From the NCBI GenBank assembly GCA_024277195.1, contig JAJRVS010000395.1, positions 1-39,573 on the forward strand: 39,573 nt of DNA, in the 5' to 3' direction. Under the pieces are notes generated by a model. It searched no databases. It saw only the letters and a list, made by a program, of their open reading frames with translations, and was not told the origin of the DNA. The stretch's first letter is position 1. Each line of letters opens with the position of its first letter. The position numbers and the translations under genes were made by a program. Below are positions 23,495-32,116 of this stretch, piece after piece. This DNA is from Verrucomicrobiota bacterium. Lineage in GTDB: Bacteria; Verrucomicrobiota; Verrucomicrobiia; Verrucomicrobiales; DEV007.

Positions 23495-24874
23495 ATGAAA
23501 ACGGAAAAACAATCCCCATTGCAAGCACGTCGCCATTTTTTAAAAGGAGCTGCAGGAATGATCGGCATAGGTGCCGCTGCTCCGATGATCTTACCCTCAT
23601 CCGTATTGGGAGATAAAAAACGCAGCGCAGCCAGTGAGAGAATCACCGTGGGAGTGGTGGGGCTGGGAGCCCGGGGTTTTGTTAATCTCGAAGGCATGAT
23701 GAAACTTCCCGACACCCAGATCGTCGCCCTTTGTGATGTCGATACTTTTCACTATCGGGAGAATGCCAGTCGCAAAGGTCGCGCCTACGGACTCGAACCT
23801 GCAAAAATGGCTGTGGGGAGTTACTACGCAAAAAAGAACAACAGCACTCAAACAAGCACTTGCGACACCTACAGCGACTACCGTGAACTCTGTGCGCGCA
23901 AAGATATCGATGCCGTGGTAGTCGCCACCCCAGATCACTGGCATGCGCTGTGTACCCTTGAAGCTCTACGCTCAGGCAAAGACATCTACTGCGAAAAACC
24001 GGTAACCCATCTTTTTGCCGAAGGGCAGGCAGTTTATCGAGAAGTCGCCAAACAAAAAGCCATCTTTCAAACTGGTTCCCAGCAACGCTCCAGCAAAGAG
24101 TTCCACCAAGCAGTCGAACTGGTCATCAATGGTCACTTAGGAAAAATCACACGCGTCGAAGTAGGCTTACCCGAAGGGTACCGTGAGGCCAAAGGCAGCA
24201 TCACTGTAGAAGAACCCCCAGCGAATCTTGACTACGCCATGTGGTGTGGTCCTAGCCCTGCTCTCCCCTACATGCGAGCTCGGCATCATCGCTGGTGGCG
24301 TGGTCATCTGGCCTACGGAGGTGGCAACATCATGGACTTCATCGGTCATCACAACGACATCAACCACTGGGCGCTCGGTCTGGATTCAAGTGGCCCTTTA
24401 AGTGTCGAAGCGGTGAACTGGAAATTCTCACCAACTGAAGTTTACAACACCCCAATGGATTATGAAATCCGCTGTGAATACCCTGGCAACATCGATGTGT
24501 CGATAGCGTCATCCCACCCAGGCGGCATCAAATGGATCGGAAAAAATGGCAGTTGGATCTATGTCACCCGAGGTAAACTGGAAGCATCCAATCCAGCATG
24601 GATTGCGAAAGGTTATGACGCAGGGGCTAAAAAAGCCTACAAGTCTCCTGGTCATCACCGTAATTTTGTGGATGGCATCAAATCCCGCAAAGCCTGCATT
24701 GCACCTGCAGAAACAGCGCATCGATCAGTCAGCCCGGGTCATTTAGGCTACGTATCGCAAGCTGTGGGCAGGAAGTTGAAATGGGATGCTGCGAAAGAAC
24801 AGATCATCGGAGATCAAGAAGCTCAGAAGCTATTAACAGAAGTGCCCTATGTCGGAGACTGGAAGCTGGGCTGA
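23495..24874 (+). CDS. Tat-exported Gfo/Idh/MocA family oxidoreductase
   Basis: An NAD(P)-dependent sugar oxidoreductase-like protein of about 459 residues with a twin-arginine leader (QARRHFLKGAAGMIGIGAA, residues 10-28), so it is probably exported folded with its cofactor. The Rossmann motif VGVVGLGARG is at about 50-59. The family lysine lies in IYCEKPVTH, and the C-terminal half has GGGNIMDFIGHHNDINHWALGLD. ATG 23495 is chosen because it puts the RR motif at the usual place; the frame extends to TTG 23459. It follows the sulfatase by 99 bp and may act on the desulfated sugar. The substrate is unknown. Confidence 0.9.
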   Translation: MKTEKQSPLQARRHFLKGAAGMIGIGAAAPMILPSSVLGDKKRSAASERITVGVVGLGARGFVNLEGMMKLPDTQIVALCDVDTFHYRENASRKGRAYGLEPAKMAVGSYYAKKNNSTQTSTCDTYSDYRELCARKDIDAVVVATPDHWHALCTLEALRSGKDIYCEKPVTHLFAEGQAVYREVAKQKAIFQTGSQQRSSKEFHQAVELVINGHLGKITRVEVGLPEGYREAKGSITVEEPPANLDYAMWCGPSPALPYMRARHHRWWRGHLAYGGGNIMDFIGHHNDINHWALGLDSSGPLSVEAVNWKFSPTEVYNTPMDYEIRCEYPGNIDVSIASSHPGGIKWIGKNGSWIYVTRGKLEASNPAWIAKGYDAGAKKAYKSPGHHRNFVDGIKSRKACIAPAETAHRSVSPGHLGYVSQAVGRKLKWDAAKEQIIGDQEAQKLLTEVPYVGDWKLG

Positions 24875-24938
24875 GTCAGATAAATTTTAACCACCTCAGA
24901 AAAACTCACCAAAGCTCGACAAGTCAGCCCTTCTCTCC

Positions 24939-26084
24939 CTAAGTATTATCTTGGGAAAAACCCGGCTCCTCAGGGGCAGGAGGCGCAGGCGGTGCTGGTT
25001 GCGGACGATTACGGCTCGTAGTGCTAGTTGATGTCGAGGTATTATTCGAAGTATTTTCCTCCGTCACCCCACTGGAAGTAACCGCAGAGTTTTTACGACG
25101 CACGATTTTAAACATACGCTCTGCCAAGTGACGACGGCGCGGTTTGAAGACACTAGCCAACATGCTGCGCATTTCTCCCTGACCCCAGGGAATCTCGATA
25201 CTCACTGAAGCCAACCAGTTGTCGCGATAAAGCTGCTCACTTTCAAACCAAGTAGTGCCTATCACCAGGTTGGGCACTGGCCGGGCTTCAACCCCTATAC
25301 GCCAGCCCTCGATATTAGAGGTCGCCTTACGGTCACCAGTGAAGCCATAATAACCACCGATCAATTGCAAATCCATATACTTGTCGATACCCGGCACCAG
25401 AAGTGCCAGCTCTACATCCCAACCTTCCAAAGCTTCTTCATATGTTTCAAACACACTGCGAGTCGTCGTCGTCGTCTTAGTCGTCCTGACGGCTCTGGAT
25501 GATGCACTCGTGCTCGACGACGTGCTGCTCGAAGTCGTGGTGCGACGGCTGATAACATTTTCATCGCTTAAAGGAATGTAGTAATTTGCCCGAAATTCAA
25601 TGTAGCGCGATCCTGCCTCCAAACCCAAACCCGCTTGCCAAAAATTCCCGCCATTGCCCGTGCTCGCATAATCGATGAAGGCATTGGCTCCGATAAACAC
25701 CCCCTCCCCCAACAAACCGGGATCAGTCACGCTCATCGCCTCGCTGACACTTTGATTGCTGAACAAACGGCGATAACCCAAACCTAAAGAAGCTCCCAAT
25801 TCACCGCCACTCGCCCATGTATTGTAAGATTCCACAAAAAAGGTCGACCCATCCATGGTGCCCCCTTCCCCAATGGTATTATTCCAAGGATACAAAAAGA
25901 ACAAGTTTCCCTCGACAAACTCACCATTGAACTTCACCCCCTTGCCCACATTGCCAGCCGTCCAGGCGGGGTCGAGGCTGACTTCTTCAACCGCTTTAGC
26001 GCTCACCTCTCCGGCTTGCGACGAAGTGACAAATAGCGGGGCCGAGCAAAGAGCAAGCGCCAGAGTAGTACAGATACGTTTCAT
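24939..26084 (-). CDS. Inverse-autotransporter-type outer-membrane beta-barrel protein
   Basis: A 381-residue secreted protein with a signal peptide (MKRICTTLALALCSAPLFVTSSQAG, cut near residue 24). It resembles the inverse autotransporter (intimin/invasin) beta-domain: GELGASLGLGYRRLFSN, GANAFIDYASTGNGGNFWQAGLGLEAGSRYIEFRANYYIPL, with alternating barrel strands. A Ser/Thr low-complexity insert at about 180-215 interrupts the barrel, probably in a surface loop. The C-terminus is Ser/Thr- then Pro-rich (PAPPAPPAPEEPG). No bacterial Ig passenger domain follows, unlike classical invasins. It may be a stand-alone barrel or adhesin remnant. The family is likely but not certain. Confidence 0.72.
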   Translation of the reverse strand: MKRICTTLALALCSAPLFVTSSQAGEVSAKAVEEVSLDPAWTAGNVGKGVKFNGEFVEGNLFFLYPWNNTIGEGGTMDGSTFFVESYNTWASGGELGASLGLGYRRLFSNQSVSEAMSVTDPGLLGEGVFIGANAFIDYASTGNGGNFWQAGLGLEAGSRYIEFRANYYIPLSDENVISRRTTTSSSTSSSTSASSRAVRTTKTTTTTRSVFETYEEALEGWDVELALLVPGIDKYMDLQLIGGYYGFTGDRKATSNIEGWRIGVEARPVPNLVIGTTWFESEQLYRDNWLASVSIEIPWGQGEMRSMLASVFKPRRRHLAERMFKIVRRKNSAVTSSGVTEENTSNNTSTSTSTTSRNRPQPAPPAPPAPEEPGFSQDNT

Positions 26085-26242
26085 AGAAGAATTTGGTTCA
26101 GGAGACAACGAGTTGGACTACAGAAAAGCTCAGCTTTCATCTACATAGTTCGTTGCCATCCAGCTATAAGTAAATTCTCCAACTATGTCAATTTTTTCCT
26201 AACAATACAAGAGACTAGGAAAAAATACCCATTCCTTACTCC

Positions 26243-26524
26243 TTATCTTTTTTTCTGCACGATCACGATGATCAGAAGAAAAAGGAAAGCTCCCAGAAAA
26301 GCCGCGATCAAATCCTGCAGACTGACCGCAAAAGTACCCAAGCCAAGATCTATACGAAATAACTTGAACAAACCTCCTCCGATCAACGCCCCCACCAGAC
26401 CAATACCCAAGTTACGCCAGCGACCATACCCTTCCCGACTACGCTTTACCAACATTCCCACCACCGGCCCCGTCAAAGCGCCCACCACAAGCCATACAAT
26501 AATTTCGCTGATAGAAAACTCCAT
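26243..26524 (-). CDS. GlsB/YeaQ/YmgE-like membrane protein
   Basis: A 93-residue membrane protein of the transglycosylase-associated (GlsB/YeaQ/YmgE) family. The pattern is three hydrophobic helices with glycine-rich turns: IIVWLVVGALTGPVVGMLVKRS, NLGIGLVGALIGGGLFKLF and FLGAFLFLLIIVIVQKKR. ATG 26524 is preferred to TTG 26554. The family is often stress-induced but its role is not known. It is a single-gene unit. Confidence 0.8.
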   Translation of the reverse strand: MEFSISEIIVWLVVGALTGPVVGMLVKRSREGYGRWRNLGIGLVGALIGGGLFKLFRIDLGLGTFAVSLQDLIAAFLGAFLFLLIIVIVQKKR

Positions 26525-26713
26525 AGACAGTGTATCAGAACACAGCTTGCTCAAAAACCCAAATAAGAAAATCCCGCTTTTTCAGTTTTCACTCCCCCTA
26601 TTACTTAATCGTAAATTTGTTAATAAAGTTGCAAAAACATAATCGCAATTTTGCTTGATTGTTTTACCCAAAACATGAAATAATCCCATCAAGTTTCCTT
26701 GGGGGGAAATATC

Positions 26714-26744
26714 AGCCTCACTCAGACACAAGTCTGGTGGGGCT
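26714..26744. promoter_or_regulatory. Imperfect hairpin upstream of the RelE-like gene
   Basis: AGCC..CAC..CAGAC pairs with GTCTG-GTG..GGCT around an ACAA loop, giving about 12 bp with small bulges. It lies 56 bp before the RelE-like ATG. No T-run follows, so it is not a terminator on the plus strand. It could be a leader structure or operator. Confidence 0.35.
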
Positions 26745-26799
26745 GTGACTTTTCATCTACCCACCCTTCTTTCACCGCTCATGCTCTTCGAGAATATGC

Positions 26800-27216
26800 A
26801 TGCAGCGCCAAAAAACACTGGCGATTTCCTCTATATCGCGCCAAAGTTCTATTGTGTTTCAAGTTATTTTTAATGAGATCAGTGCAGCGGAGTTATCTCA
26901 ACTGCCCACTTTGACCCAACTGGAGTTACTGGATGAATTCCAGGTCACGCCTGATGATCTGGAAAATCCGGACGGCGATAAATTCGGGCTATTACAGCGT
27001 GACCACAAAAACCTGTTCAGATACCGGGCTAAAGATGTGCGCATCTATTTCGAAGCCACCGAAGAGGGCATCCTGGTTCATCGGGTGCTCAACAAAAACA
27101 CCTTCCAAGACTTTCTCTTTCGCACCAATCTGCCATTATCCGAAGATGAGGCTTTGAGCCAATCAAAGGTTTTCTGGCAATTGATCGAGGAAGGTGAAAA
27201 CGCCCGGCGGACCTGA
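26800..27216 (+). CDS. RelE/ParE-like protein, possible orphan toxin
   Basis: A 138-residue frame from ATG 26800; a GTG at 26854 that starts just before FQVIFNEISAAEL is also plausible. The C-terminal half shows the RelE/ParE-type pattern LFRYRAKDVRIYFEATEEGILVHRVLNKNTFQDFLFR (about residues 74-110). No antitoxin gene is next to it on either side. It may therefore be an orphan toxin, or a derived protein with another role. The fold is moderately supported by pattern only. Confidence 0.6.
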   Translation: MQRQKTLAISSISRQSSIVFQVIFNEISAAELSQLPTLTQLELLDEFQVTPDDLENPDGDKFGLLQRDHKNLFRYRAKDVRIYFEATEEGILVHRVLNKNTFQDFLFRTNLPLSEDEALSQSKVFWQLIEEGENARRT

Positions 27217-27271
27217 ACATTCTCCCTCCACCCGGCAGCTACGCTCTAAAGCCAACCTACTCTAATCACGC

Positions 27272-28441
27272 ATGAACTACTTTGATCAATTAGATCATGA
27301 CGAAACTTTCCGTCATCAAAACTTCCCCGTCACCCGGGAGCGCATTTTTCTCGCCCACGCAGCAATCACCGTTTTACCCAAAGCCGTGGAGCAGGCGATG
27401 CACGATTTCAACCACAACTACGCCACGGGTGACATCGATTTCACCGCCGTGCATTTGAGCGAAATGGATGCCGCGAGGGAATCTGCCGCCCGGCTGCTCG
27501 GCGCATCCGCCAATGAAATTGCCCTGCTCGGCCCGACTTCCCTCGGACTCAATCTGGTCGCCAACGGCCTGGACTGGCAAGCTGGCGATGAAGTGGTCTG
27601 TTACCTCGATGACTACCCCGCCAATGTTTACCCCTGGCAGCACCTGCAAGAGCAAGGCGTCAAAGTCGTTTACCTCGAGCCTGGACTATCCGGCGAAATC
27701 ACGCCTGAATTGGTAAATCACGCCCTCACCCCGCGAACCCGACTGGTATCTCTCGCCTCCTGCCACTTCCTCAGCGGCTACCGTATCGACATTGATGCCA
27801 TTGGTCGGCTGCTGCATGATCGCGACATTCTATTCTGCCTCGACGCCATCCAGACCTGCGGAGCTTTTCCTATTCCCATCGAGCACGTGGATTTTCTCTG
27901 TGCCGACTCCCACAAATGGATGCTCGGCCCTGCCGCCGCCGGTATCTTTTATGTGAAAGAAAAGCATTTTGACAGATTAAAACCTACCCTACACGGAGCT
28001 TGGAACGTAAAATGCCCTGATTTTGTCGCCAAAACACAAATTCAATATGAAGCCGGCGGACGTCGTTACGAACCCGGTGTATTGAACTTTTCCGGTATAT
28101 TTGGAATGAAAGCCGCTATTGATTTGATCAATACCATCGGGGTAAAAAACATCGCCAAGCGCATTTTATCTCTTAAAAAGCACCTTGTCAGCGGACTGGA
28201 ACAACGAAATTGCCAGATTTTGCCCCCTTCAGAAGGATCCTCGGCTACAGGAATCACCACTTTCATCAAGCAGGATGCCGCCTGGATGCGGCGTTGTTTT
28301 CGCCATTTGGCAGAGAAAAATGTCGCCGTCTCACTTCGCAGTGACCGCCAAGGGCAGAGCTACATCCGCTTTAGCCACCATTTCTACAATACTACAGCCG
28401 ATTTCGACCGTGTATTCGCCTATCTGGACGAAATAAAATAG
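27272..28441 (+). CDS. Class V aminotransferase (isopenicillin-N epimerase/cysteine-desulfurase-like)
   Basis: A PLP-dependent enzyme of 389 residues. The PLP lysine is K215 in DSHKWMLGPAAAGIFYV, preceded by the Asp-containing segment LDAIQTCGAFPIPIEHVDF. An HxA-type N-terminus (LAHAAITVLPKAVEQAM) and ALLGPTSLGLNLVANGL fit the class V family. It lacks the C-terminal active-site cysteine loop expected in true cysteine desulfurases, so an epimerase, kynureninase-like or lyase role is possible. It precedes accB by 140 bp with a promoter between, so it is probably a separate unit. Confidence 0.85.
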   Translation: MNYFDQLDHDETFRHQNFPVTRERIFLAHAAITVLPKAVEQAMHDFNHNYATGDIDFTAVHLSEMDAARESAARLLGASANEIALLGPTSLGLNLVANGLDWQAGDEVVCYLDDYPANVYPWQHLQEQGVKVVYLEPGLSGEITPELVNHALTPRTRLVSLASCHFLSGYRIDIDAIGRLLHDRDILFCLDAIQTCGAFPIPIEHVDFLCADSHKWMLGPAAAGIFYVKEKHFDRLKPTLHGAWNVKCPDFVAKTQIQYEAGGRRYEPGVLNFSGIFGMKAAIDLINTIGVKNIAKRILSLKKHLVSGLEQRNCQILPPSEGSSATGITTFIKQDAAWMRRCFRHLAEKNVAVSLRSDRQGQSYIRFSHHFYNTTADFDRVFAYLDEIK

Positions 28442-28492
28442 CTGTGCAGAATGCACGCATAGGGACTTGACGAAGGCGATGACAGAACTAGC

Positions 28493-28521
28493 TTCCATCG
28501 CGTGCCGTTTTCCTGTATAAT
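28493..28521 (+). promoter_or_regulatory. Candidate promoter of the accB-accC-thiE-pfkB unit
   Basis: TTCCAT (28493-28498) and a perfect TATAAT (28516-28521) are separated by 17 bp. They lie 60 bp upstream of the accB GTG. Only the -10 is strong. Confidence 0.45.
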
Positions 28522-28581
28522 GGCGACGTTAACTGTAGATACTCTACTCATTATTTAACTAAATTCCGCAAGGTCGAAACC

Positions 28582-29055
28582 GTGGATATTAAAGAAATCA
28601 AACAAATCATCGAGCTCATGAACGAGAATGAGCTCACTCATTTTCACCTCGAGCGAGATGGCGACAAAATCAAATTGCAGAAAGGCGGCGATTTAGAAGC
28701 CCTGCAACAGGCCCTGTCCACCATGGCACCTGCCCCAATGGCAGCCGCGGCTCCCGCAACCGCAGTCGCTGCTACAGAACCAGCCGCAGCCGATCCCAAT
28801 GCACTCGCCGCTGGAGAAGTTGAAATTCCCTCCCCAATGGTGGGCACTTTCTACCGAGCTGCAGACCCCGAAGCCGGCTCATTTGCCGACATCGGTGACG
28901 AAGTGGGTGAAAACAGCACGGTATGCATCATCGAAGCCATGAAGGTGATGAACGAAATCAAAGCCGAAATACAAGGTACCGTCACCAAGGTTCTGGTCGA
29001 AAACGGCACCCCGGTTCAATATGGAGAACCCCTGTTCCGGGTAAAAACCTCCTAG
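28582..29055 (+). CDS. accB: Acetyl-CoA carboxylase biotin carboxyl carrier protein AccB
   Basis: The biotin carrier of acetyl-CoA carboxylase, first step of fatty-acid synthesis; 157 residues from a GTG start. The N-terminal helix MDIKEIKQIIELMNENELTHFHLERDG is standard. An Ala/Pro-rich linker (about 48-72) follows, then the biotinyl domain (about 78-156). The biotin lysine is K121 in the EAMKVMNE motif. The accC gene follows 48 bp after its stop; the frame between them is a spurious TTG extension of accC. Confidence 0.96.
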   Translation: MDIKEIKQIIELMNENELTHFHLERDGDKIKLQKGGDLEALQQALSTMAPAPMAAAAPATAVAATEPAAADPNALAAGEVEIPSPMVGTFYRAADPEAGSFADIGDEVGENSTVCIIEAMKVMNEIKAEIQGTVTKVLVENGTPVQYGEPLFRVKTS

Positions 29056-29103
29056 TTGGCAACTCGCCGATTCAAGATTCAGCCGCTTCGATCCATCCCA
29101 GCC

Positions 29104-30489
29104 ATGTTTCAAAAAATTCTTGTAGCCAATCGTGGAGAAATCGCCCTCAGAGTGATTCGAGCCTGTAAAGAATTGGGCATCAGCACGGTTGCTGTTTATT
29201 CAGAAGCCGACAGCGATTCGATGCACGTGCAACTGGCCGACGAAGCCATCTGCATCGGACCCGGCCCCAGTGCCGAAAGTTACCTCAAAGTTGACGCCAT
29301 CATGAGCGCCGCCGAGATAGCTAACGCCGATGCTATTCATCCTGGCTACGGCTTTCTAGCAGAAAACGCACGCTTCGCAGAAATTTGCGGAAGCTGCAAT
29401 ATCAAATTTATCGGACCCTCACCCGAAGTGATCACCATGATGGGTGACAAAAACATGGCGCGAGCCATGGCGGTCAAACACGGTGTTCCAGTGACCCCGG
29501 GCAGCCCGGGCATCGTCCCTACCGTGGAAGAAGCCCTTATAGTGGCAGAGGAACTGGGTTACCCGGTTATGATCAAAGCCACCGCAGGTGGAGGAGGCCG
29601 CGGAATGCGACCCGCACAGGATAAAGATGAATTGCCATCGATGTATCAAGCAGCCAGAGCTGAGTCCAAAGCTTGTTTTGGTGAAGATGATGTCTACATC
29701 GAAAAGCTAGTTCTCAACCCGCATCATATCGAATTTCAAATCATCGGCGACAGCCATGGCAATGCCGCACAACTCGGCGAGCGTGACTGCTCACTGCAAC
29801 GACGCAACCAGAAAATCATCGAAGAAACGCCTTCTCCCCTGATCAGCGAAGAATTGCGCCAACGCATGGCAGAGGCCTCGGTCAACCTCACCCGTGAGAT
29901 TGGCTATGAAAACTGCGGCACCATCGAATACCTGGTCGATGATGAAGAAAATTTTTACTTCATGGAAATGAATACTCGGATTCAGGTCGAGCATCCGATC
30001 ACCGAAGAAGTCCGGGGATGTGACTTGATCAAGGAACAAATCCATGTCGCTGCAGGTAAACCCATCTCCGATCACGTTCGCAACAGCGTCGTGAGAGGGC
30101 ACTCGATTGAATGCCGGATCAACGCCGAAGATCCCTACAACAACTTCGCTCCCAGCCCTGGGAAAATCGAGCTTTTCTACGCCGCCGGCGGACGCGGTGT
30201 CCGGGTAGACACTCATGTTTACAGTGGATACAGCGTGCCACCCTATTACGACTCGATGATCGCCAAACTGATTGTCACCGCATCCTCTCGTGCAGGCGCC
30301 ATCGCCCGCATGAACCGTGCCTTGAACGAATTTTTAGTAGAAGGCATCAAGACAACCATTCCTTTCCAATCTTCGATCCTCAACCACCCCGACTTCAAGG
30401 CCGGCACCTATGATATCGGTTGGGTAGAGAACTTCATCAACTCGCAGCCTGATCCACCCGAAGCATCAGCCGCCGAATTGGATTCTTAA
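29104..30489 (+). CDS. accC: Biotin carboxylase AccC
   Basis: The ATP-grasp subunit that carboxylates biotin on AccB, 461 residues from ATG 29104 (MFQKILVANRGEIALRVIRACKELG). The family marks are HPGYGFLAENARFAE, the glycine-rich ATP loop KATAGGGGRGMR, ERDCSLQRRNQKIIEE, and the catalytic MNTRIQVEHPITEEV with ECRINAEDP. A TTG at 29056 would add 16 residues of unlikely sequence. thiE starts 46 bp downstream. Confidence 0.96.
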   Translation: MFQKILVANRGEIALRVIRACKELGISTVAVYSEADSDSMHVQLADEAICIGPGPSAESYLKVDAIMSAAEIANADAIHPGYGFLAENARFAEICGSCNIKFIGPSPEVITMMGDKNMARAMAVKHGVPVTPGSPGIVPTVEEALIVAEELGYPVMIKATAGGGGRGMRPAQDKDELPSMYQAARAESKACFGEDDVYIEKLVLNPHHIEFQIIGDSHGNAAQLGERDCSLQRRNQKIIEETPSPLISEELRQRMAEASVNLTREIGYENCGTIEYLVDDEENFYFMEMNTRIQVEHPITEEVRGCDLIKEQIHVAAGKPISDHVRNSVVRGHSIECRINAEDPYNNFAPSPGKIELFYAAGGRGVRVDTHVYSGYSVPPYYDSMIAKLIVTASSRAGAIARMNRALNEFLVEGIKTTIPFQSSILNHPDFKAGTYDIGWVENFINSQPDPPEASAAELDS

Positions 30490-30535
30490 TATCCCGCCAA
30501 ACAGTGCAAAGCAGCGCCGAAATACTTCCTGGCTA

Positions 30536-31159
30536 ATGAAAGCGATCAGCGACTGTTTCCTATACGGCATCCTCGACGGTGATTACACCCCAAGAGAACA
30601 AGCCTGTGAAACTGTGACCAAAATGCTCGACGGCGGCATTGACATCCTGCAGCTGCGCGCCAAAAACTGGTCGATGGATGAAATCAGCCAAACCGCCCGC
30701 GCCATTCACCCGCTAAGCCAGGCTGCCGGAGTATCCCTCATCATCAACGACTACCCTGAAATCGCACGCGACATCGGAGCCGAAGGTGTTCATGTGGGAC
30801 AGGACGATCTTTCAGTGAAAGAAGTCCGTGAAATGCTCGGATCAAAAATACTGCTGGGCCTTTCAACCCACAGCATGGCACAAGCTCAAAACGCCGCTAC
30901 TCAGGATGTTGACTATATTGGCTTCGGACCGCTGTTCAGCACCGCAACCAAACCCGACTATCAACCTATCGGCACCAAGGAAATCGCCCAGGTTCATCAA
31001 GAGAATCCGCACTTGCCTGTTTTCTGTATCGGTGGCATCAAACAACAAAATGCTGCCGCAGTGCTCGAAGCCGGCGCGCGGCGCCTCGTTGTGGTTTCCG
31101 GCATTCTCCAAGCAGCGGATATCGAAGATTACACCCGCCAGCTCAAATCTTTACTCTAA
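30536..31159 (+). CDS. thiE: Thiamine-phosphate synthase ThiE
   Basis: Joins the thiazole and pyrimidine halves of thiamine; 207 residues, TIM barrel. The signatures ILQLRAKNWS, LIINDYPEIARDIGAEGVHVGQDDL, YIGFGPLFSTATKPD and FCIGGIKQQNAAAVLEAGARRLVVVSGI are all present in order. It sits between accC (46 bp) and the pfkB-type gene (22 bp). No TPP riboswitch was recognised upstream, and no other thi gene is in the window. Confidence 0.93.
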   Translation: MKAISDCFLYGILDGDYTPREQACETVTKMLDGGIDILQLRAKNWSMDEISQTARAIHPLSQAAGVSLIINDYPEIARDIGAEGVHVGQDDLSVKEVREMLGSKILLGLSTHSMAQAQNAATQDVDYIGFGPLFSTATKPDYQPIGTKEIAQVHQENPHLPVFCIGGIKQQNAAAVLEAGARRLVVVSGILQAADIEDYTRQLKSLL

Positions 31160-31181
31160 TCAAAAACTTAATCCAACTATC

Positions 31182-32093
31182 ATGAGTGTACTAATATCCG
31201 GTTCCATCGCCATCGATCACGTCAAAACCCCGCACGACGAACATCAAAACCTGCTTGGAGGATCCGCCTCCTTTGCCGCCATCGCCGCCAGCTTTTTCAG
31301 CCCGGTGAATTTGATCAGCATCGTCGGTGCGGATTTTCCAGAAAGACATATCGACCTGTTCAAATCCCGCGACATCAACCTAGACGGGGTGCAATTCTCT
31401 GACGGTGAAACCTTCCGCTGGAGCGGCGAGTATTTCGACGACATGAACACCCGCGAAACCCTCGACGTGGCGCTCAACGTGCTGGAGGAATACCAACCCA
31501 AACTACCCGAGTCCACCCAGGATTCCCGCATTGTGCTGCTCGCCAATGACAGCCCCGACAATCAACACTCCGTCCTCGACCAGCTCGGCAACCAACCCAA
31601 CTTTGTCATCGCCGACACCATGGACTTGTGGATCACCGTCGCCAGAGAACGCCTATTGGAACTCCTGCCTCGCCTCGATCTGTTAGTGCTCAACGATGGC
31701 GAAGCCAAACTTCTGCTCGAAACCGGCAATCTGGTCGAAGCAGGGCACCGCTTGCTTGAAATGGGACCCAAATTTGTCATCATCAAAAAGGGCGAACACG
31801 GAGCCATGCTGTTTGGCAAGAACCGCTTTTTCACCTGCGGAGCCTACCCGCTGCTCACCCTCCACGACCCAACCGGAGCCGGCGACTCATTCATCGGCAG
31901 CATGGCGGGGTACCTGTGCCAGCTCAATAAATCCGAACTCGACTTCGACCACCTCACCGGAGCCATCGCCCGTGGCACCATCATCGCGGGTTACTCTTGC
32001 GAATCATTCAGCACCCACCGCCTACAGCAGCTCTCCACCGAGGAATTCGAAACCCGTTTGGAAGAGTTTCGTCAATACTCGACCTTTTCATAA
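31182..32093 (+). CDS. PfkB/ribokinase family kinase
   Basis: A sugar or nucleoside kinase of 303 residues from ATG 31182. The N-terminal GSIAIDHVKTPHDEHQNLLGGSASFAA matches the family's first motif. The second, DPTGAGDSF (229-237), holds the catalytic base D235. The frame is open upstream to 30828, but that part overlaps thiE. The substrate is not fixed by sequence; adenosine- or ribo-kinase-like enzymes fit. It ends the accB run and has a terminator 40 bp downstream. Confidence 0.9.
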   Translation: MSVLISGSIAIDHVKTPHDEHQNLLGGSASFAAIAASFFSPVNLISIVGADFPERHIDLFKSRDINLDGVQFSDGETFRWSGEYFDDMNTRETLDVALNVLEEYQPKLPESTQDSRIVLLANDSPDNQHSVLDQLGNQPNFVIADTMDLWITVARERLLELLPRLDLLVLNDGEAKLLLETGNLVEAGHRLLEMGPKFVIIKKGEHGAMLFGKNRFFTCGAYPLLTLHDPTGAGDSFIGSMAGYLCQLNKSELDFDHLTGAIARGTIIAGYSCESFSTHRLQQLSTEEFETRLEEFRQYSTFS

Positions 32094-32116
32094 GCTTAGG
32101 AGGCGCGCCCTAAACC

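Noticed and set aside
24871-24898. Weak CTGAG/CTCAG stem after the Gfo/Idh/MocA gene
   Set aside because: Five-base stem with a long loop and no T-run; not a convincing terminator.
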